A stretch of 64,000 nt of DNA from Eunapius fragilis (GCA_963681505.1 OY811986.1:894253-958252), one strand, 5' to 3'; positions 1-12,565 are shown, counted from the stretch's first letter. Made by a program: numbers and translations. Notes: generated from the letters alone by a model not told the origin.

Positions 1-299
1 GTCAGACCATACTTACATAGGCAAAATCATATTACACAGGTATTTACACAGGGGTACGATACACAACATAGTATAAGGCAAGGGCTGTGGGGGTACTGTG
101 GGGGTACTGTGGGGGGTACTGTGGTGGGGGTACTGCGTGTCAGAAAAAAAGAAGGAAAAACACGAGGGCCGCGATGGCAGTGACCGCACCTCCCGCTGCA
201 GCATACCGAATGAGGCGAGCTCTCCGCTTGTTCTTACTGATGATACCAAGGGGGCGTCGGCTGCTCATACCATCTGCCATATAAGGGAAAACCGATGTG

Positions 300-645
300 T
301 GACCTTCACTCTTCTATTTTTGCCCTCCCCCTCACTCTCCCCCCTCCTCCACTCCCTCCCTCCCCCTCCTCCACTCCCTCCCCCCTCCCTCTCCCCTCCC
401 TCCCTCCCTCCTCCACTCCCTCCCTCTCCCCCTCCTCCACTCCCTCCCTCTCCCCCGTCCTCCACTCCCTCCCTCACTCCCCCTCCCTCTCCCCCTCCTC
501 CACTCCCTCCCTCTCCCCCCTCCTCCACTCCCTCCCTCCCTCTCCTCCACTCCCTCCCTCCCTCTCCTCCACTCCCTCCCTCCCTCTCCCCCTCCCTCTC
601 CCCCCTCCTCCACTCCCTCCCTCCCTCACTCCCCCTCCATTCATG
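300..645. repeat. CT-rich low-complexity tract
   Basis: A polypyrimidine block built from variants of CCTCCACTCCCTCCCTCTCC. Long open frames exist on both strands only because the sequence is simple, and they encode Pro/Ser/Leu or Gly/Glu/Arg strings. No gene is called here. The preceding 80-130 holds a short GGGGGTACTGT direct repeat. Confidence 0.9.
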
Positions 646-880
646 CCTCTTGCCTCCCAATGGGTTACAGAAAAGTGAATACCTTTGTAGGAACACCACA
701 ATGGATTGCATGGGGGTGTGCATGTGACCAAAATAGCTCAATCATGTTATGTGTTGAAAATCAAGGAAACGAATTAGGTTAATCTTTAGACATGTGAGTG
801 TCCCCAGGGTGGTAAGAGGCCGTATGAAATCATGGGCCAAGGTAAGTTATGGAGCCATAGAAGGGGAAAAGGAAGCACAC

Positions 881-2930
881 GTTAGCAGGCTGGCTCTCCT
901 CACACATGTTAGCAGGCTGGCTCTCCTCACACCTGTTAGCAGGCTGGCTCCCCTCACATCTGTTAGCAGGCTGGCTCTCCTCACACCTGTTAGCAGGCTG
1001 GCTCTCAGCACACCTGTTAGCAGGCTGGCTCTCCTCACACCTGTTAGCAGGCTGGCTCTCCTCACACTTGTTAGCAGGCTGGCTCCTCTCACACATGTTA
1101 GCAGGCTGGTTCTCCTCACACTTGTTAGCAGGCTGGCTCTCCTCACACATGTTAGCAGGCTGGCTCTCCTCACACCTGTTAGCAGGCTGGTTCTCCTCAC
1201 ACCTGTTAGCAGGCTGGCTCCCCTCACACCTGTTAGCAGGCTGGTTCTCCTCACACCTGTTAGCAGGCTGGCTCCCCTCACACCTGTTAGCAGGCTGGCT
1301 CTCCTCACACCTGTTAGCAGGCTGGCTCCCCTCACACCTGTTAGCAGGCTGGCTCTCCTCACACCTGTTAGCAGGCTGGCTCTCCTCACAACTGTTAGCA
1401 GGCTGGCTCCCCTCACACCTGTTAGCAGGCTGGTTCCCCTCACACCTGTTAGCAGGCTGGCTCTCCTCACACCTGTTAGCAGGCTGGCTCCCCTCACACC
1501 TGTTAGCAGGCTGGCTCTCCTCACACCTGTTAGCAGGCTGGTTCTCCTCACACCTGTTAGCAGGCTGGCTCCCTTCACACCTGTTAGCAGGCTGGCTCCC
1601 CTCACACCTGTTAGCAGGCTGGCTCCCCTCACACCTGTTAGCAGGCTGGCTCTCCTCACACCTGTTAGCAGGCTGGCTCTCCTCACACCTGTTAGCAGGC
1701 TGGCTCTCCTCACACCTGTTAGCAGGCTGGCTCCCCTCACACCTGTTAGCAGGCTGGCTCCCCTCACACCTGTTAGCAGGCTGGTTCCCCTCACACCTGT
1801 TAGCAGGCTGGCTCCCCTCACACCTGTTAGCAGGCTGGTTCCCCTCACAACTGTTAGCAGGCTGGCTCTCCTCACACTTGCTAGCAGGCTGGCTCTCCTC
1901 ACACCTGTTAGCAGGCTGGCTCCCCTCACACCTGTTAGCAGGCTGGCTCCCCTCACACCTGTTAGCAGGCTGGCTCTCCTCACACCTGTTAGCAGGCTGG
2001 CTCCCCTCACACCTGTTAGCAGGCTGGCTCTCCTCACACCTGTTAGCAGGCTGGCTCTCCTCACACCTGTTAGCAGGCTGGCTCTCCTCACACCTGTTAG
2101 CAGGCTGGCTCTCCTCACACCTGTTAGCAGGCTGGCTCTCCTCACACTTGTTAGCAGGCTGGTTCCCCTCACAACTGTTAGCAGGCTGGCTCTCCTCACA
2201 CCTGTTAGCAGGCTGGTTGCCCTCACACTTGTTAGCAGGCTGGTTCCCCTCACACTTGCTAGCAGGCTGGCTCTCCTCACACCTGTTAGCAGGCTGGCTC
2301 CCCTCACACCTGTTAGCAGGCTGGCTCTCCTCACACCTGTTAGCAGGCTGGTTCCCCTCACACTTGTTAGCAGGCTGGTTCCCCTCACAACTGTTAGCAG
2401 GCTGGCTCTCCTCACACCTGTTAGCAGGCTGGCTCCCCTCACACCTGTTAGCAGGCTGGCTCTCCTCACACCTGTTAGCAGGCTGGCTCTCCTCACACCT
2501 GTTAGCAGGCTGGTTCCCCTCACACCTGTTAGCAGGCTGGTTCCCCTCACACCTGTTAGCAGGCTGGCTCCCCTCACACCTGTTAGCAGGCTGGCTCCCC
2601 TCACACCTGTTAGCAGGCTGGCTCCCCTCACACCTGTTAGCAGGCTGGCTCCCCTCACACCTGTTAGCAGGCTGGCTCCCCTCACACCTGTTAGCAGGCT
2701 GGCTCCCCTCACACCTGTTAGCAGGCTGGCTCTCCTCACACATGTTAGCAGGCTGGCTCCTATCACACCTGTTAGCAGGCTGGCTCTCCTCACACCTGTT
2801 AGCAGGCTGGCTCTCCTCACACTTGTTAGCAGGCTGGCTCTCCTCACACCTGTTAGCAGGCTGGCTCCTCTCACACCTGTTAGCAGGCTGGCTCCTCTCA
2901 CACCTGTTAGCAGGCTGGTTCTCAGCACAG
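881..2930. repeat. 27-bp minisatellite, about 76 units
   Basis: Tandem array of a 27-bp unit that starts GTTAGCAGGCTGG and ends CTCCTCACACCT. Variation is confined to a few positions (CTC/CCC/TTC/TCC and ACCT/ACTT/ACAT). The unit is a multiple of three and contains no stop in several frames, so open frames of about 700 codons appear on both strands. They are repeat artefacts: no splice sites or promoter suggest translation, and four frames are open equally. Confidence 0.95.
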
Positions 2931-3059
2931 CACACACCAGTCAATGATCTAATGATCTAAATAATCTGTGATCTAATTAATGCACAGCATATTATTGCTA
3001 TGCAATGGCTGCCAGAGCTCTGGTGCAATAATGCCTCCAGCAGGGACTACCACAGCAAG

Positions 3060-3063
<4 letters not shown>

Positions 3064-3107
<44 letters not shown>
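3064..3107. repeat. 44-base G homopolymer
   Basis: An uninterrupted run of 44 G on the plus strand, of the kind that forms G-quadruplexes and is unstable in replication and sequencing. Its exact length should be treated as uncertain. The flanks 2940-3060 and 3110-3455 contain no recognisable gene. Confidence 0.9.
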
Positions 3108-3108
<1 letters not shown>

Positions 3109-3457
3109 TTAGCCCACAGTAAGGTGTAACCATGGAGAAGATGGAGGGTACTGAGTATTCTGATGTGGTTCAGGATTTAATTTTTTTAAATTCCTACCTC
3201 ATATGAAAAATTATTTAGATTTTGATCCACACAATACAAGAATTTGGAGAGAGGGCGGGGGTGCAAAAGATATTTGGGAAAGTGACCCCTTCTGTGTAGA
3301 TTTTGAAGTTTTTTTTCTCCATCAACTGCAAAAAGCCTCCACATGACCACTACATACTCAAAATTGGACTATCCATCATAAAGTTATAAGGTATAATTAG
3401 CCATACATTTCAATGCAAGTGGTGCATTTGATTTGGTTGTCCTGAAAAATGTGAAAA

Positions 3458-4133
3458 CATATCACAAGGGCGACACCATCACAAGGGCGACACCATCACA
3501 AGGATGACACCATCACAAGGTGGCACCATCACAAAGGTGGCACCATCACAAAGGTGACACCATCACAAGGGTGACACCATCACAAGGGTGACACCATCAC
3601 AAAGGTGACACCATCACAAGGGTGACACCATCACAAAGGTGACACCATCACAAGGGCGACACCATCACAAGGGTGACACCATCACAAAGGTGGCACCATC
3701 ACAAAGGTGACACCATCACAAGGGCGACACCATCACAAGGGTGACACCATCACAAGGGCGACACCATCACAAGGGTGACACCATCACAAGGTGGCACCAT
3801 CACAAGGGTGACACCATCACAAGGTGGCACCATCACAAAGGTGGCACCATCACAAAGGTGACACCATCACAAGGGTGACACCATCACAAGGGTGACACCA
3901 TCACAAGGGTGACACCATCACAAGGATGACACCATCACAAGGTGACACCATCACAAGGGTGACACCATCACAAGGGTGACACCATCACAAGGGTGACACC
4001 ATCACAAGGGTGACACCATCACAAGGGTGACACCATCACAAGGGCGACACCATCACAAGGGTGACACCATCACAAGGGTGACACCATCACAAGGATGACA
4101 CCATTACAAGGCGACACCATCGCAAGGGTGACA
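3458..4133. repeat. 17-bp minisatellite, about 40 units
   Basis: Array of the 17-bp unit GACACCATCACAAGGGT, with deletion variants of 15-16 bp and single-base changes. There are no unique spacers, so it is not a CRISPR array. The following 4136-4760 has a 19-C run at 4367-4385 and otherwise nothing recognisable. Confidence 0.95.
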
Positions 4134-4759
4134 TCATCGAGGAAGTAAAAATTATATTAATTTAAACGTGTCTTAGGGGTCTAAATAATAGTTTGATAAA
4201 TTCTTTTCCGCAGCCCATCTCATTTTAATAAAAATTCAGTGAATTAAATAACTGTCCCATTTTTTGACAGGAATTCTTGAGAGGAATATTAATCAGATTA
4301 CCTCCTGTAATCCAACAGTAGTCAGAGTACTGTGCCATCTCTACGATGTGAACCCAAATAATATTGCCCCCCCCCCCCCCCCCCCTCCCCCCATTGTGAC
4401 CTCTTACTTTGTAGGATTACACAACTAATCCTTGCATAACCTGACCCCACCCACTTTGTTACTAGACTCTTAACCAGTGCACACTTATATCTGCCCACTG
4501 ACAGAGCTCTGATACAACACTCTAACTACACTGGCAGCTGATACAACAACATGCAATAACAAAAACATAAAAAAAAGCTATGTCATTTTCTCCACTTTAT
4601 GTAGACCACTAGGCCCACAGCTAGAGTGGCTGCTATGCCAAGGCATAAGTAGAAGTACTTGTATTCCCTCTTGCAACCTGATGTGTGGTGTGCGTGAATG
4701 TGATGTGACATGTGTGGTTGAGTGGGTGTGAAGTGATGCCAAATGAACATTCACACAAC

Positions 4760-5760
4760 GCCAACACTTCCCTCCTGCCTAACTTCAACCCAACACTTCC
4801 CTCCTGCCTAACTTTAACCCAACACTTCCCTACTGCCTAACTTCAACCCAACACTTCCCTCCTGCCTAACTTCAACCCAACACTTCCCTCCTGCCTAACT
4901 TCAACCCAACACTTCCCTCCTGCCTAACTTCAACCCAACACTTCCCTCCTGCCTAACTTCAACCCAACACTTCCCTCCTGCCTCACTTCAACCCAACACT
5001 TCCCTCCTGCCTAACTTCAACCCAACACTTCCCTCCTGCCTAACTTCAACCCAACACTTCCCTCCTGCCTAACTTCAACCCAACACTTCCCCCTGCCTAA
5101 CTTCAACCCACCACTTCCCTCCTGTCTAACTTCAACCCAACACTTCCCTCCTGCCTAACTTCAACCCAACACTTCCCCCTGCCTAACTTCAACCCAACAC
5201 TTCCCTCCTGCCTAACTTCAACCCAACACTTCCCCCTGCCTAACTTCAACCCAACACTTCCCCCTGCCTAACTTCAACCCAACACTTCCCCCTGCCTAAC
5301 TTCAACCCAACACTTCCCTCCTGCCTAACTTCAACCCAACACTTCCCCCTGCCTAACTTCAACCCAACACTTCCCTACTGCCTAACTTCAACCCAACACA
5401 TCCCTCCTGCCTAACTTCAACCCAACACTTCCCTCCTGTCTAACTTCAACCCAACACTTCCCTACTGCCTAACTTTAACGCAACACTTCCCCCCTGCCTA
5501 ACTTCAACCCAACACTTCCCCCTGCCCAACTTCAACACAACACTTCCCTCCTGTCTAACTTCAACCCAACACTTCCCTCCTGCCTAACTTCAACCCAACA
5601 CTTCCCCCTGCCTAACTTCAACCCAACACTTCCCTCCTGTCTAACTTCAACCCAACACTTCCCTACTGCCTAACTTTAACGCAACACTTCCCTCCTGCCT
5701 AACTTCAACCCAACACTTCCCTACTGCCTAACTTCAACTCAACACTTCCCTACTGCCTCA
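4760..5760. repeat. 29-bp minisatellite, about 35 units
   Basis: Array of a roughly 29-bp unit beginning CAACACTTCCCTCCTGCC and ending TAACTTCAACC, mixed with 27-28-bp versions lacking CT. Units with the same variant cluster (for example TTTAACG after CTACTGCC), as expected from local duplication and conversion. Confidence 0.95.
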
Positions 5761-5769
5761 CGCTGTTCC

Positions 5770-6635
5770 CTACACACTCACCTTCAGGGTCTTCTGTCAT
5801 TGCAACTAATGGAAAGAATAGCATGAGGATAAGGACAAATTAAAGAGTGTGTGAAGGTGTAGGAAGAAATAGAAGAGGAGTGGGTGTGTAGGAAGGGAAG
5901 GGAGAGGTGGGAGGAGTATGTCAAAAGGGGGAGAAGTGGAGAAGGAGAGTAGGAAGAAAAAGGGAAGGGTTAGCTGGGGGAAGAGGGTGTAAGAGCATTG
6001 AAAGATTCATTCAATCTTTTTTGATGGGATTATCAAACAGATATATACCAGGGCCATTAGCAGCACATATATAAACCACAGTACAATAAATACACGCATC
6101 ACAGGACAATTATCCAAACAAATTAAGTTCGCTTTCAGTAGTGTTCGTTAACGCAATTGGTCTTTCGGCATGCCACGTCACCTATACTTACGCACTGTGC
6201 GTAACACTAGAACGTGCACTGCCACTATCCAGCTATGTGTGTAACTATTGCTGTATGCATGATGCAGCACACTGCAAGCACATGTACATGATGATGATGT
6301 ACAGCTAGTACCTTTCAAAAACAGATAATATAAATGCATGAAATTAGCACAACATGAATTTGAATCATGTTGTGGCATAACCAGTTTAATTCAATCACAA
6401 TCAATTCTTTCAGCGGAATATATATATATATATAAATTCGCTGCATGTCCTCGACCTAGGAATCAGAACACAAACTACAACAAGTATTCTGCCATGAAGG
6501 AAAACAAGTCTTATTATCAATAGGAAAGATCGAGAAGCTTTAATCTTGCAATTTTTAAGCCCTGAAGGAAGTGTAATATGACACTACTGGTGTAGTCGCC
6601 ATATTCCCTAGCAGTTACTACTCAGTAGCTGTAAT
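5770..6635. other. Non-coding stretch, no gene seen
   Basis: Holds a purine-rich segment (5860-5990) and a TA microsatellite (6420-6434). The open frames present are short, with no splice or domain support. Confidence 0.6.
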
Positions 6636-6908
6636 GAGCTATACCATTATTTAACCATACACCCCTACGGATGGCAATCATTCCAAACGTAAACCCCCCA
6701 GGACAGTATATAATACCACCCCTGGACAAGCTTTTGTTATATCTACACCCCCCGGCTTTTAAATACCTCCTATTTCTATCCTGGACAAGTTATATGATAC
6801 CTGCTAACCCCCCCTGGGACAGGCATTTATATTACCGGGACTTAAACCCCCCCCCCCCCCCCGTACACCTCATCTGTAGGGGTGTAGGGTTAAATAATGG
6901 AATAGTCC
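6636..6908. mobile_element. MITE copy 1 (GGGCTATTCCATTATTTAA family)
   Basis: The ends are imperfect inverted repeats: GAGCTATACCATTATTTAAC on the left and GTTAAATAATGGAATAGTCC on the right. The inside repeats motifs like CCCCCAGGACAAGCTT several times and contains a C run (6847-6862). A second copy lies at 25859-26211 with better preserved ends. No coding capacity, so a non-autonomous DNA element. Confidence 0.75.
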
Positions 6909-7340
6909 TGCCCCAATTGACACAAGGTGTGTTCGGCAACCACCTAAACTCCCAGTTTTGTAGAAAATGAAATGAATACGTTCTACAGGATTGAACTGTA
7001 CTTTCTAGTAACACCCCTTCAAGCGGATCGTCATCATAGGCACTGACTTGCTGCTGTGCACCAATTTACGTTTCTAGCGATTGGGCCGCGCAAATAATTG
7101 AGGTAAGCCTAGCTATGCCTACGTCATTATTTTGCAGCAACCTGCGCTTGCACGGTACGCTGAAAACAGAAACTCTATGTATGAATTTTATAACCATTGT
7201 GTGTCGAGAGATCCAAACGCCCGGTAAGCCTTGGCGCCACATTTGAAGTGCTGGGTGCCAAACACTTCATACCTCAACCGTTAGTACCCTAAATTTTTTT
7301 TTTTGTAGGCGCACACGTACGTATTCGCGTACAGCCACCC
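6909..7340. other. Non-coding stretch, no gene seen
   Basis: Unique-looking sequence between the MITE and the ubiquitin-like exon. I searched the minus strand here for a membrane exon that would complete the 7358-7574 exon, and found none. Confidence 0.5.
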
Positions 7341-7357
7341 ACGCTATCCACACATAC

Positions 7358-7574
7358 TTTTCTTCTTGAGGTGCAGAGTGCTCTCGTTCTTTATGTCGTA
7401 GTCGTTAAGAGTTCGCCCCTCCTCCACCTCTTTTCTGTTGTACTGAAGCGTATAGGAGTCGGGAGAGAGTCCTTCTTTGTCCTGGATCTTCATCTTAATA
7501 TTATCAATCGTGTCCATTGGAGAAACCTCCAGAGCTATCGTCTTGCCATCGTCGATCTTCACGAATATCTGCAT
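7358..7574 (-). CDS. Ubiquitin-like exon (paralogue A)
   Basis: From the ATG at 7574 the minus strand encodes a full ubiquitin-type beta-grasp domain of about 72 residues starting [17 protein letters not shown]. Aligned with ubiquitin, lysines 6, 11, 27, 29, 33 and 48 are kept. Residue 63 is Asn, the Ile44 hydrophobic patch is replaced (Gln44), and there is no C-terminal Gly-Gly, so it cannot conjugate as ubiquitin does. The domain runs straight into a strong donor, AAAA|GTATGT, in phase 1, the same position and phase as paralogue B at 8488. Without splicing it stops after five or so further residues. A 3' membrane exon like that of paralogue B was not found nearby, so it may be an incomplete duplicate. 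Confidence 0.7.
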
Positions 7575-7626
7575 CGTACACGGTCTAACAGCTCGGCTAA
7601 CAGCAAAGCGCCACAACTAATATTTT

Positions 7627-7679
7627 AAAACGGCCTGGAGACGAGGCTATGGTTTAGCTACTAGTCTCCAGGCCGTTTT
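7627..7679. repeat. Palindrome with GGCCTGGAGACGAGGCTA
   Basis: Perfect 16-bp arms AAAACGGCCTGGAGAC / GTCTCCAGGCCGTTTT flank a 21-bp loop. The arm plus the loop start (CCTGGAGACGAGGCTA) matches, with one change, the terminus of the inverted-repeat element at 56326-56994 (TAGCCTCGTCCCCAGG on the other strand). It may be a tiny derivative or footprint of that family. Confidence 0.7.
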
Positions 7680-7936
7680 TAGATCAGGGTCGAAGGTGGA
7701 GCCCACAAGATGTATCCCACAACACATTAGGATGCCAGACTGCCCTACAACATGATAATGTGTGTAAGGGACAAAGGCGCAAAGGTGCAGTACTTAAAAG
7801 AAGTGTTATTTTAGAAGCAAGAAGATTCCACAGGTTTATAGAACACCGAAAACAGCTTTTGCCAGCAACACACCACAACAGGCTATCCATTCTTATCTCA
7901 GCTACTAGCTAGAAGAGAGCTCTCCTTCCTCCCGCC

Positions 7937-8340
7937 CTATCTCAGCAGGTCCGAAGGTCCCTCGCACGTCATGGCCTCCCTCAGGAAGTACAGGGCACAC
8001 AGGATGGCGATCAGCACAGCAAACAGCCCGTAGAAGGCATAATCAGACATCCACAGGAACAGCAGCACGATGGCCACGCCCACCACCATGGCGCATGCCG
8101 AGTATCGCATAGCTTCCTTCCTGGTCAACTTCACACCTCTGCCACTGCTGCTGCCACTGAGCACATGGTGATGGCTTTCCACATAGCTGGCTGTAAGGAA
8201 CATTGAGGTGGTTATGATAAGTTGAGTGGTACACGGATGGACTACAGCTAGACGATGTTGACACAATCATTATTATGATTACTAGCAATAAAAATTTCAC
8301 CTCCTAAATTGTGCATATGTATGTAAGCAGGCATGCATGA

Positions 8341-8396
<56 letters not shown>

Positions 8397-8710
8397 GTGT
8401 GCGTGCGTGCAGCAATAACTATTCAATGTAAAAAAAGGCCTTGCGATAGAATTACATGCAATTTGTAATTAGAGCCCACCCTCTCACATTGCACGATCTT
8501 CTTCAGGTACAGCGTGCTCTCATTTTTTATGTCGTAGTCGGTAAGAGTTCGTCCCTCCTCGACCTCCCTGTTGCCATATTCAAGAAAGAAGGACTCCGTA
8601 GAGAGTCCTTCTTTGTCGCGGATCTTTGTTTTAATATTGTCGATCGTGTCCATAGGGGAAACCTCTATGGCAATCGTCCTCCCGCCTTCGATTCTCACGA
8701 ATATCTGCAT
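7937..8710 (-). CDS. Ubiquitin-like two-transmembrane protein (paralogue B)
   Basis: Two exons, minus strand: 8710-8488 and 8190-7937, joined CAAT|GTGAGA to TTACAG|CC in phase 1, giving 158 residues. Residues 1-74 are a ubiquitin fold starting [17 protein letters not shown], with Arg at positions 6, 11 and 48, Asn63 and no C-terminal Gly-Gly. Residues 75-100 are a Ser/His/Gly-rich linker. Two hydrophobic helices follow (about 106-124 and 127-143), then a short tail ending SDLLR. Ubl plus C-terminal membrane helices is the plan of TMUB1/2 and HERPUD proteins of ER-associated degradation. I infer a membrane-anchored Ubl adaptor, not an orthologue. The intron contains a TG microsatellite (8341-8392). 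The ATG lies 473 bp from and divergent to the start of the CCDC186-like gene. Confidence 0.75.
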
Positions 8711-9183
8711 TTTGAAAATGTATTTGTAAGCTACAATTCCAATTCCGTAGGTACTAGGTCCAAGTCAGAGATGACTTGTTTCAGCTCAAGTTGAATTGCC
8801 AGCACTATAATACAATAATATGAATATATAACCACGCCCTTATTGGTGGCGGGTGTTCTTATTTACTACGTAAGGCGCCTTCTGTTGATACTACACCATA
8901 CCCGCACACAAGACTAATAGTATTAGTAACCAGTCCCGCGCTTCCGTACTGTGATACGGAATCGGGATGGTTTGAATACGAACTGTCTAGCGTAAATGTA
9001 CTCCCTAAAAAGATAATTCGTACAGGGCGGGCCACATATCGATTCAAACTTGAATTCTCTTCTTAAGCCAGCTATCTCACTATTATTTGCAACTGCTATG
9101 CGAACCATGCAGGCCATTTTTAAAAAAATTTTATAATTACTCGCCAAAAGGGTTAAATCAGCCGTAACGACTGGGGAAGAGGG
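8711..9183. promoter_or_regulatory. Divergent promoter region
   Basis: The 473 bp between two head-to-head start codons (8710 minus, 9184 plus) has no gene. It is the obvious place for a shared bidirectional promoter, though no clear TATA element was seen. Inference from layout only. Confidence 0.45.
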
Positions 9184-12100
9184 ATGGACGAAAGACAAAC
9201 TCCGCTGTGGTCGGGCCGAGACGATAACGGGGGTGGGGAAGATAGTACTGCTTCCTCAAACAGTAGTGCGTCTGCCGCGCACGCTAACGGTAATGGTAAT
9301 TGTACCCTGGACGGCAATGGTGTGGGTCAGAGTGGACCTGGTGCAAAAGTAAGGCTAATGTCAACAAATAGACAGGAAGAAAGGCAGGCGCAGTGCGAGT
9401 CGCACCCTGAAGACTCGCTTTCAAGGTGTGTTAAAATATTCTATTATGTACAAGCTTAATTCAGCTATTTCTTTGTCGTTTGTTAAATTGACGTGCCTAC
9501 GACATTATAAGTAGTTTAGCTGCACACATGCACCACACACGTAAGCATACGTGCATACGCGCCCGCACAACACACAACACATGCACAAACCACGTCATGG
9601 CGGTACACCACATCATTCATCGCTTAGGTACAGCAAACCCGCACGACGCACACACACACGCACACACACACACACACACATCCACGCATCCAAATGCGTG
9701 TATCACACCCACCACATGCAGCCGCACATTGTACAGTAATCCTAATCTACACCACGTGTTCACAGCATGTAACATATGTATGTGAATATCTCCCATCCTT
9801 TATCCCATAGAACCATAGCTGCTTGTGGCCTGCCTGGAACCTCACCTGACCTGCATACGTCACTTGTCCCTGTGTGCCAGCATAGCTGTGAGCCAAACCA
9901 GCCAACCACAAATGGCACACTAGCACAAGACGAGGCTATTGCACTCAATAACACTTATGCCAATCGGGTGATGGGAGGCCTGGCTGACCCAGCGATAGTG
10001 GACCCTTCAAACCCAGCGGTGGGGGACCCTGCTAGTCCAGTAGTGGCGAAAGGTCCCGTTAAGGGTGATGTCACAGAGGGCCCCAGCAGTGTGTGCACGG
10101 AGGAGGAGGAGGAGGGAGGCATAACCACAGCGTGTAACAAGGAGGGGACGGGGGTCGGTCATAACCCTTCCCAAGGCGGCATGGATGGTCCAACAGGTGG
10201 AATAGTGGACGCTGGGAAGTGTGGTGAAGATGGTGCTGCTGACCTTGAGGGAGGGGTGAGGCCTGTTGTGGAGGTGAGATGTGAGACAAGTAATGGTGGT
10301 GATGTTGGTCAGGATCAGGTGACGATGTGTAGTGATCAGGTGATGAGGCGTGATGATCAGGTGACGAGGTGTGATGATCAGGTAATGAGGTGTGGTGATG
10401 GTGACATGGAAGCGGACCAGGAATACAATACCCATCATGGTGGGCACCAGATCAGCAGCACCCTGGTGAAGGCTGGCTCGCAGATAGCAGACCTGCAGGT
10501 TCTGGTGTGCAGTGATGATGCAGTGGCTTCAGGAGAAAAAGCATTGTACGTTTGATGATGGATTATGATATTAGCCTAAGGGCAGGAAAGGGTTAAAGGG
10601 TGGGAATGAGTTAAGGGCAGGAAAGGGTTAAGGGGCAGTAGAGGGTTAAGGGCAGGAGAGGGTTAAGGGCAGGAGAGGATTAAGGGCAGGAGAGGTTTAA
10701 GAGCAGGAGAGGGTTAAGGGCAGGAGAGGGTTAAGGGCAGGAGAGGGTTAAGGGCAGGAGAGGGTTAAGAGCAGGAGAGGATTAAGAGCAGGAGAGGGTT
10801 AAGGGCAGGAGAGGATTAAGGGCAGTAGAGGGTTAAGGGCAGGAGAGGATTAAGAGCAGGAGAGGGTTAAGGGCAGGAGAGGATTAAGGGCAGGAGAGGG
10901 TTAAGGGCAGGGGAGGGTTAAGGGCAGGAGAAGGTTAAGGGCAGGAGAGGGTTAAGAGCAGGAAAGGGTTAAGGGCAGGAGAGGGTTAAGGGCAGGAGAG
11001 GGTTGAGGGCAGGAGAGGATTAAGGGCAGGAGAGGGTTAAGGGCAGGAGAGGGTTAAGAGCAGGAGAGGGTTAAGGGCAGGAGAGGGTTAAGGGCAGGAG
11101 AGGGTTAAGAGCAGGAGAGGGTTAAGGGCAGGAGAGGGTTGAGGGCAGGAGAGGATTAAGGGCAGGAGAGGGTTAAGGGCAGGAGAGGGTTAAGAGCAGG
11201 AGAAGGTTAAGGGCAGGAGAGGATTAAAAGCAGGGGAGGTTAAGGGCAGTAGAGGTTTAAAGGTAGGGGTTAAGGAGAGGAGAGGGTAGATAGTTTAGAA
11301 CAAAGGAAGTTATGTCATGAGTGCTGTGTAGCATTAGGTACGTGTACTTATGTGTATGTATGGTTTATTGCACCACCGCACGCACCACACCACTGCACAC
11401 ACCACACCACTGCACACACGCCACACCACTGCACACACCACACCACTGCACACACCACACCATTGACACACCACACCAATGACACACCACACCACTGCAC
11501 ACACCACACCACTGCACACACCACACCACTGCACACACCACACCACTGCACACACCACACCACTGCACACACCACACCATTGACACACCACACCAATGAC
11601 ACACCACACCACTACACACACACACCACTGCACACACATACCATTACACACCACAATTCTGCACACACACATCACACTTCACACACACACACACACCGCT
11701 GCACACTCATGTAACCCACTATGTACAGGGCTGCACTGGAGTATCTCAAAGTGGAGAACAACCAACTGCTCAAACGTTTATCTGAGTCATGCAAACTTCA
11801 CGAAGAGAAGGCAAGAACATGGAGGTGGTGGTGATGGGGTGATGGTGGTGGTGATGGGCGATGGTGGAGGTGGTAGTGATGGGTGATGGGATGATGGTGG
11901 AGGTGGTTGTGATGGGGTGATGGTGGTGGTGATGGGGTGATGGTGGAGGTGGTAGTGATGGGATGATGGTGGAGGTGGTGGTGATGGGATGATGTGGAGG
12001 TGGTGATGGGTGATGGTGGAGGTGGTAGTGATGGGATGATGGTGGAGGTGATGATGGGGTGATGGTGGAGGTGGTAGTGATGGGATGATGGTGGAGGTGA

Positions 12101-12493
12101 TGATGGGGTGATGGTGGAGGTGGTAGTGATGGGATGATGGTGGAGGTGGTGGTGATGGGATGATGGTGGAGGTGGTAGTCATAAGATTGTGAGGCTGTTA
12201 GGATTACACATTGTTTATACTGTGCACAGGGCATATGTTTGTGCATGTACTAACTGCCGGGTGTTATGTGTGTACATGTGTAAGTGGTAGGTACAGTTAT
12301 AGCTTGTTCTGCTTTTGTAAGAGTGTTTATTAAACCTCCTTCTGTACACAGGCAAATGCATTCCAAGAGGCAATTGCAAGTGTAAGTAGTCATAGCATTC
12401 TATTCTAGTGTTTGTGACAGATATCCCTAAAGTGCATTACCCATGTGTATTGTGTGACGTGCATGTTGTGTGTGTTTGTGTGTGTGTGTTTGT

Positions 12494-12565
<72 letters not shown>

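Noticed and set aside
881-2960. 700-codon open frames of 9-residue repeats
   Set aside because: They arise from a stop-free 27-bp tandem unit, are open on both strands at once, and lack splice, start or composition support.
3458-5760. CRISPR-like arrays
   Set aside because: Direct tandem repeats without spacers, in eukaryotic context.
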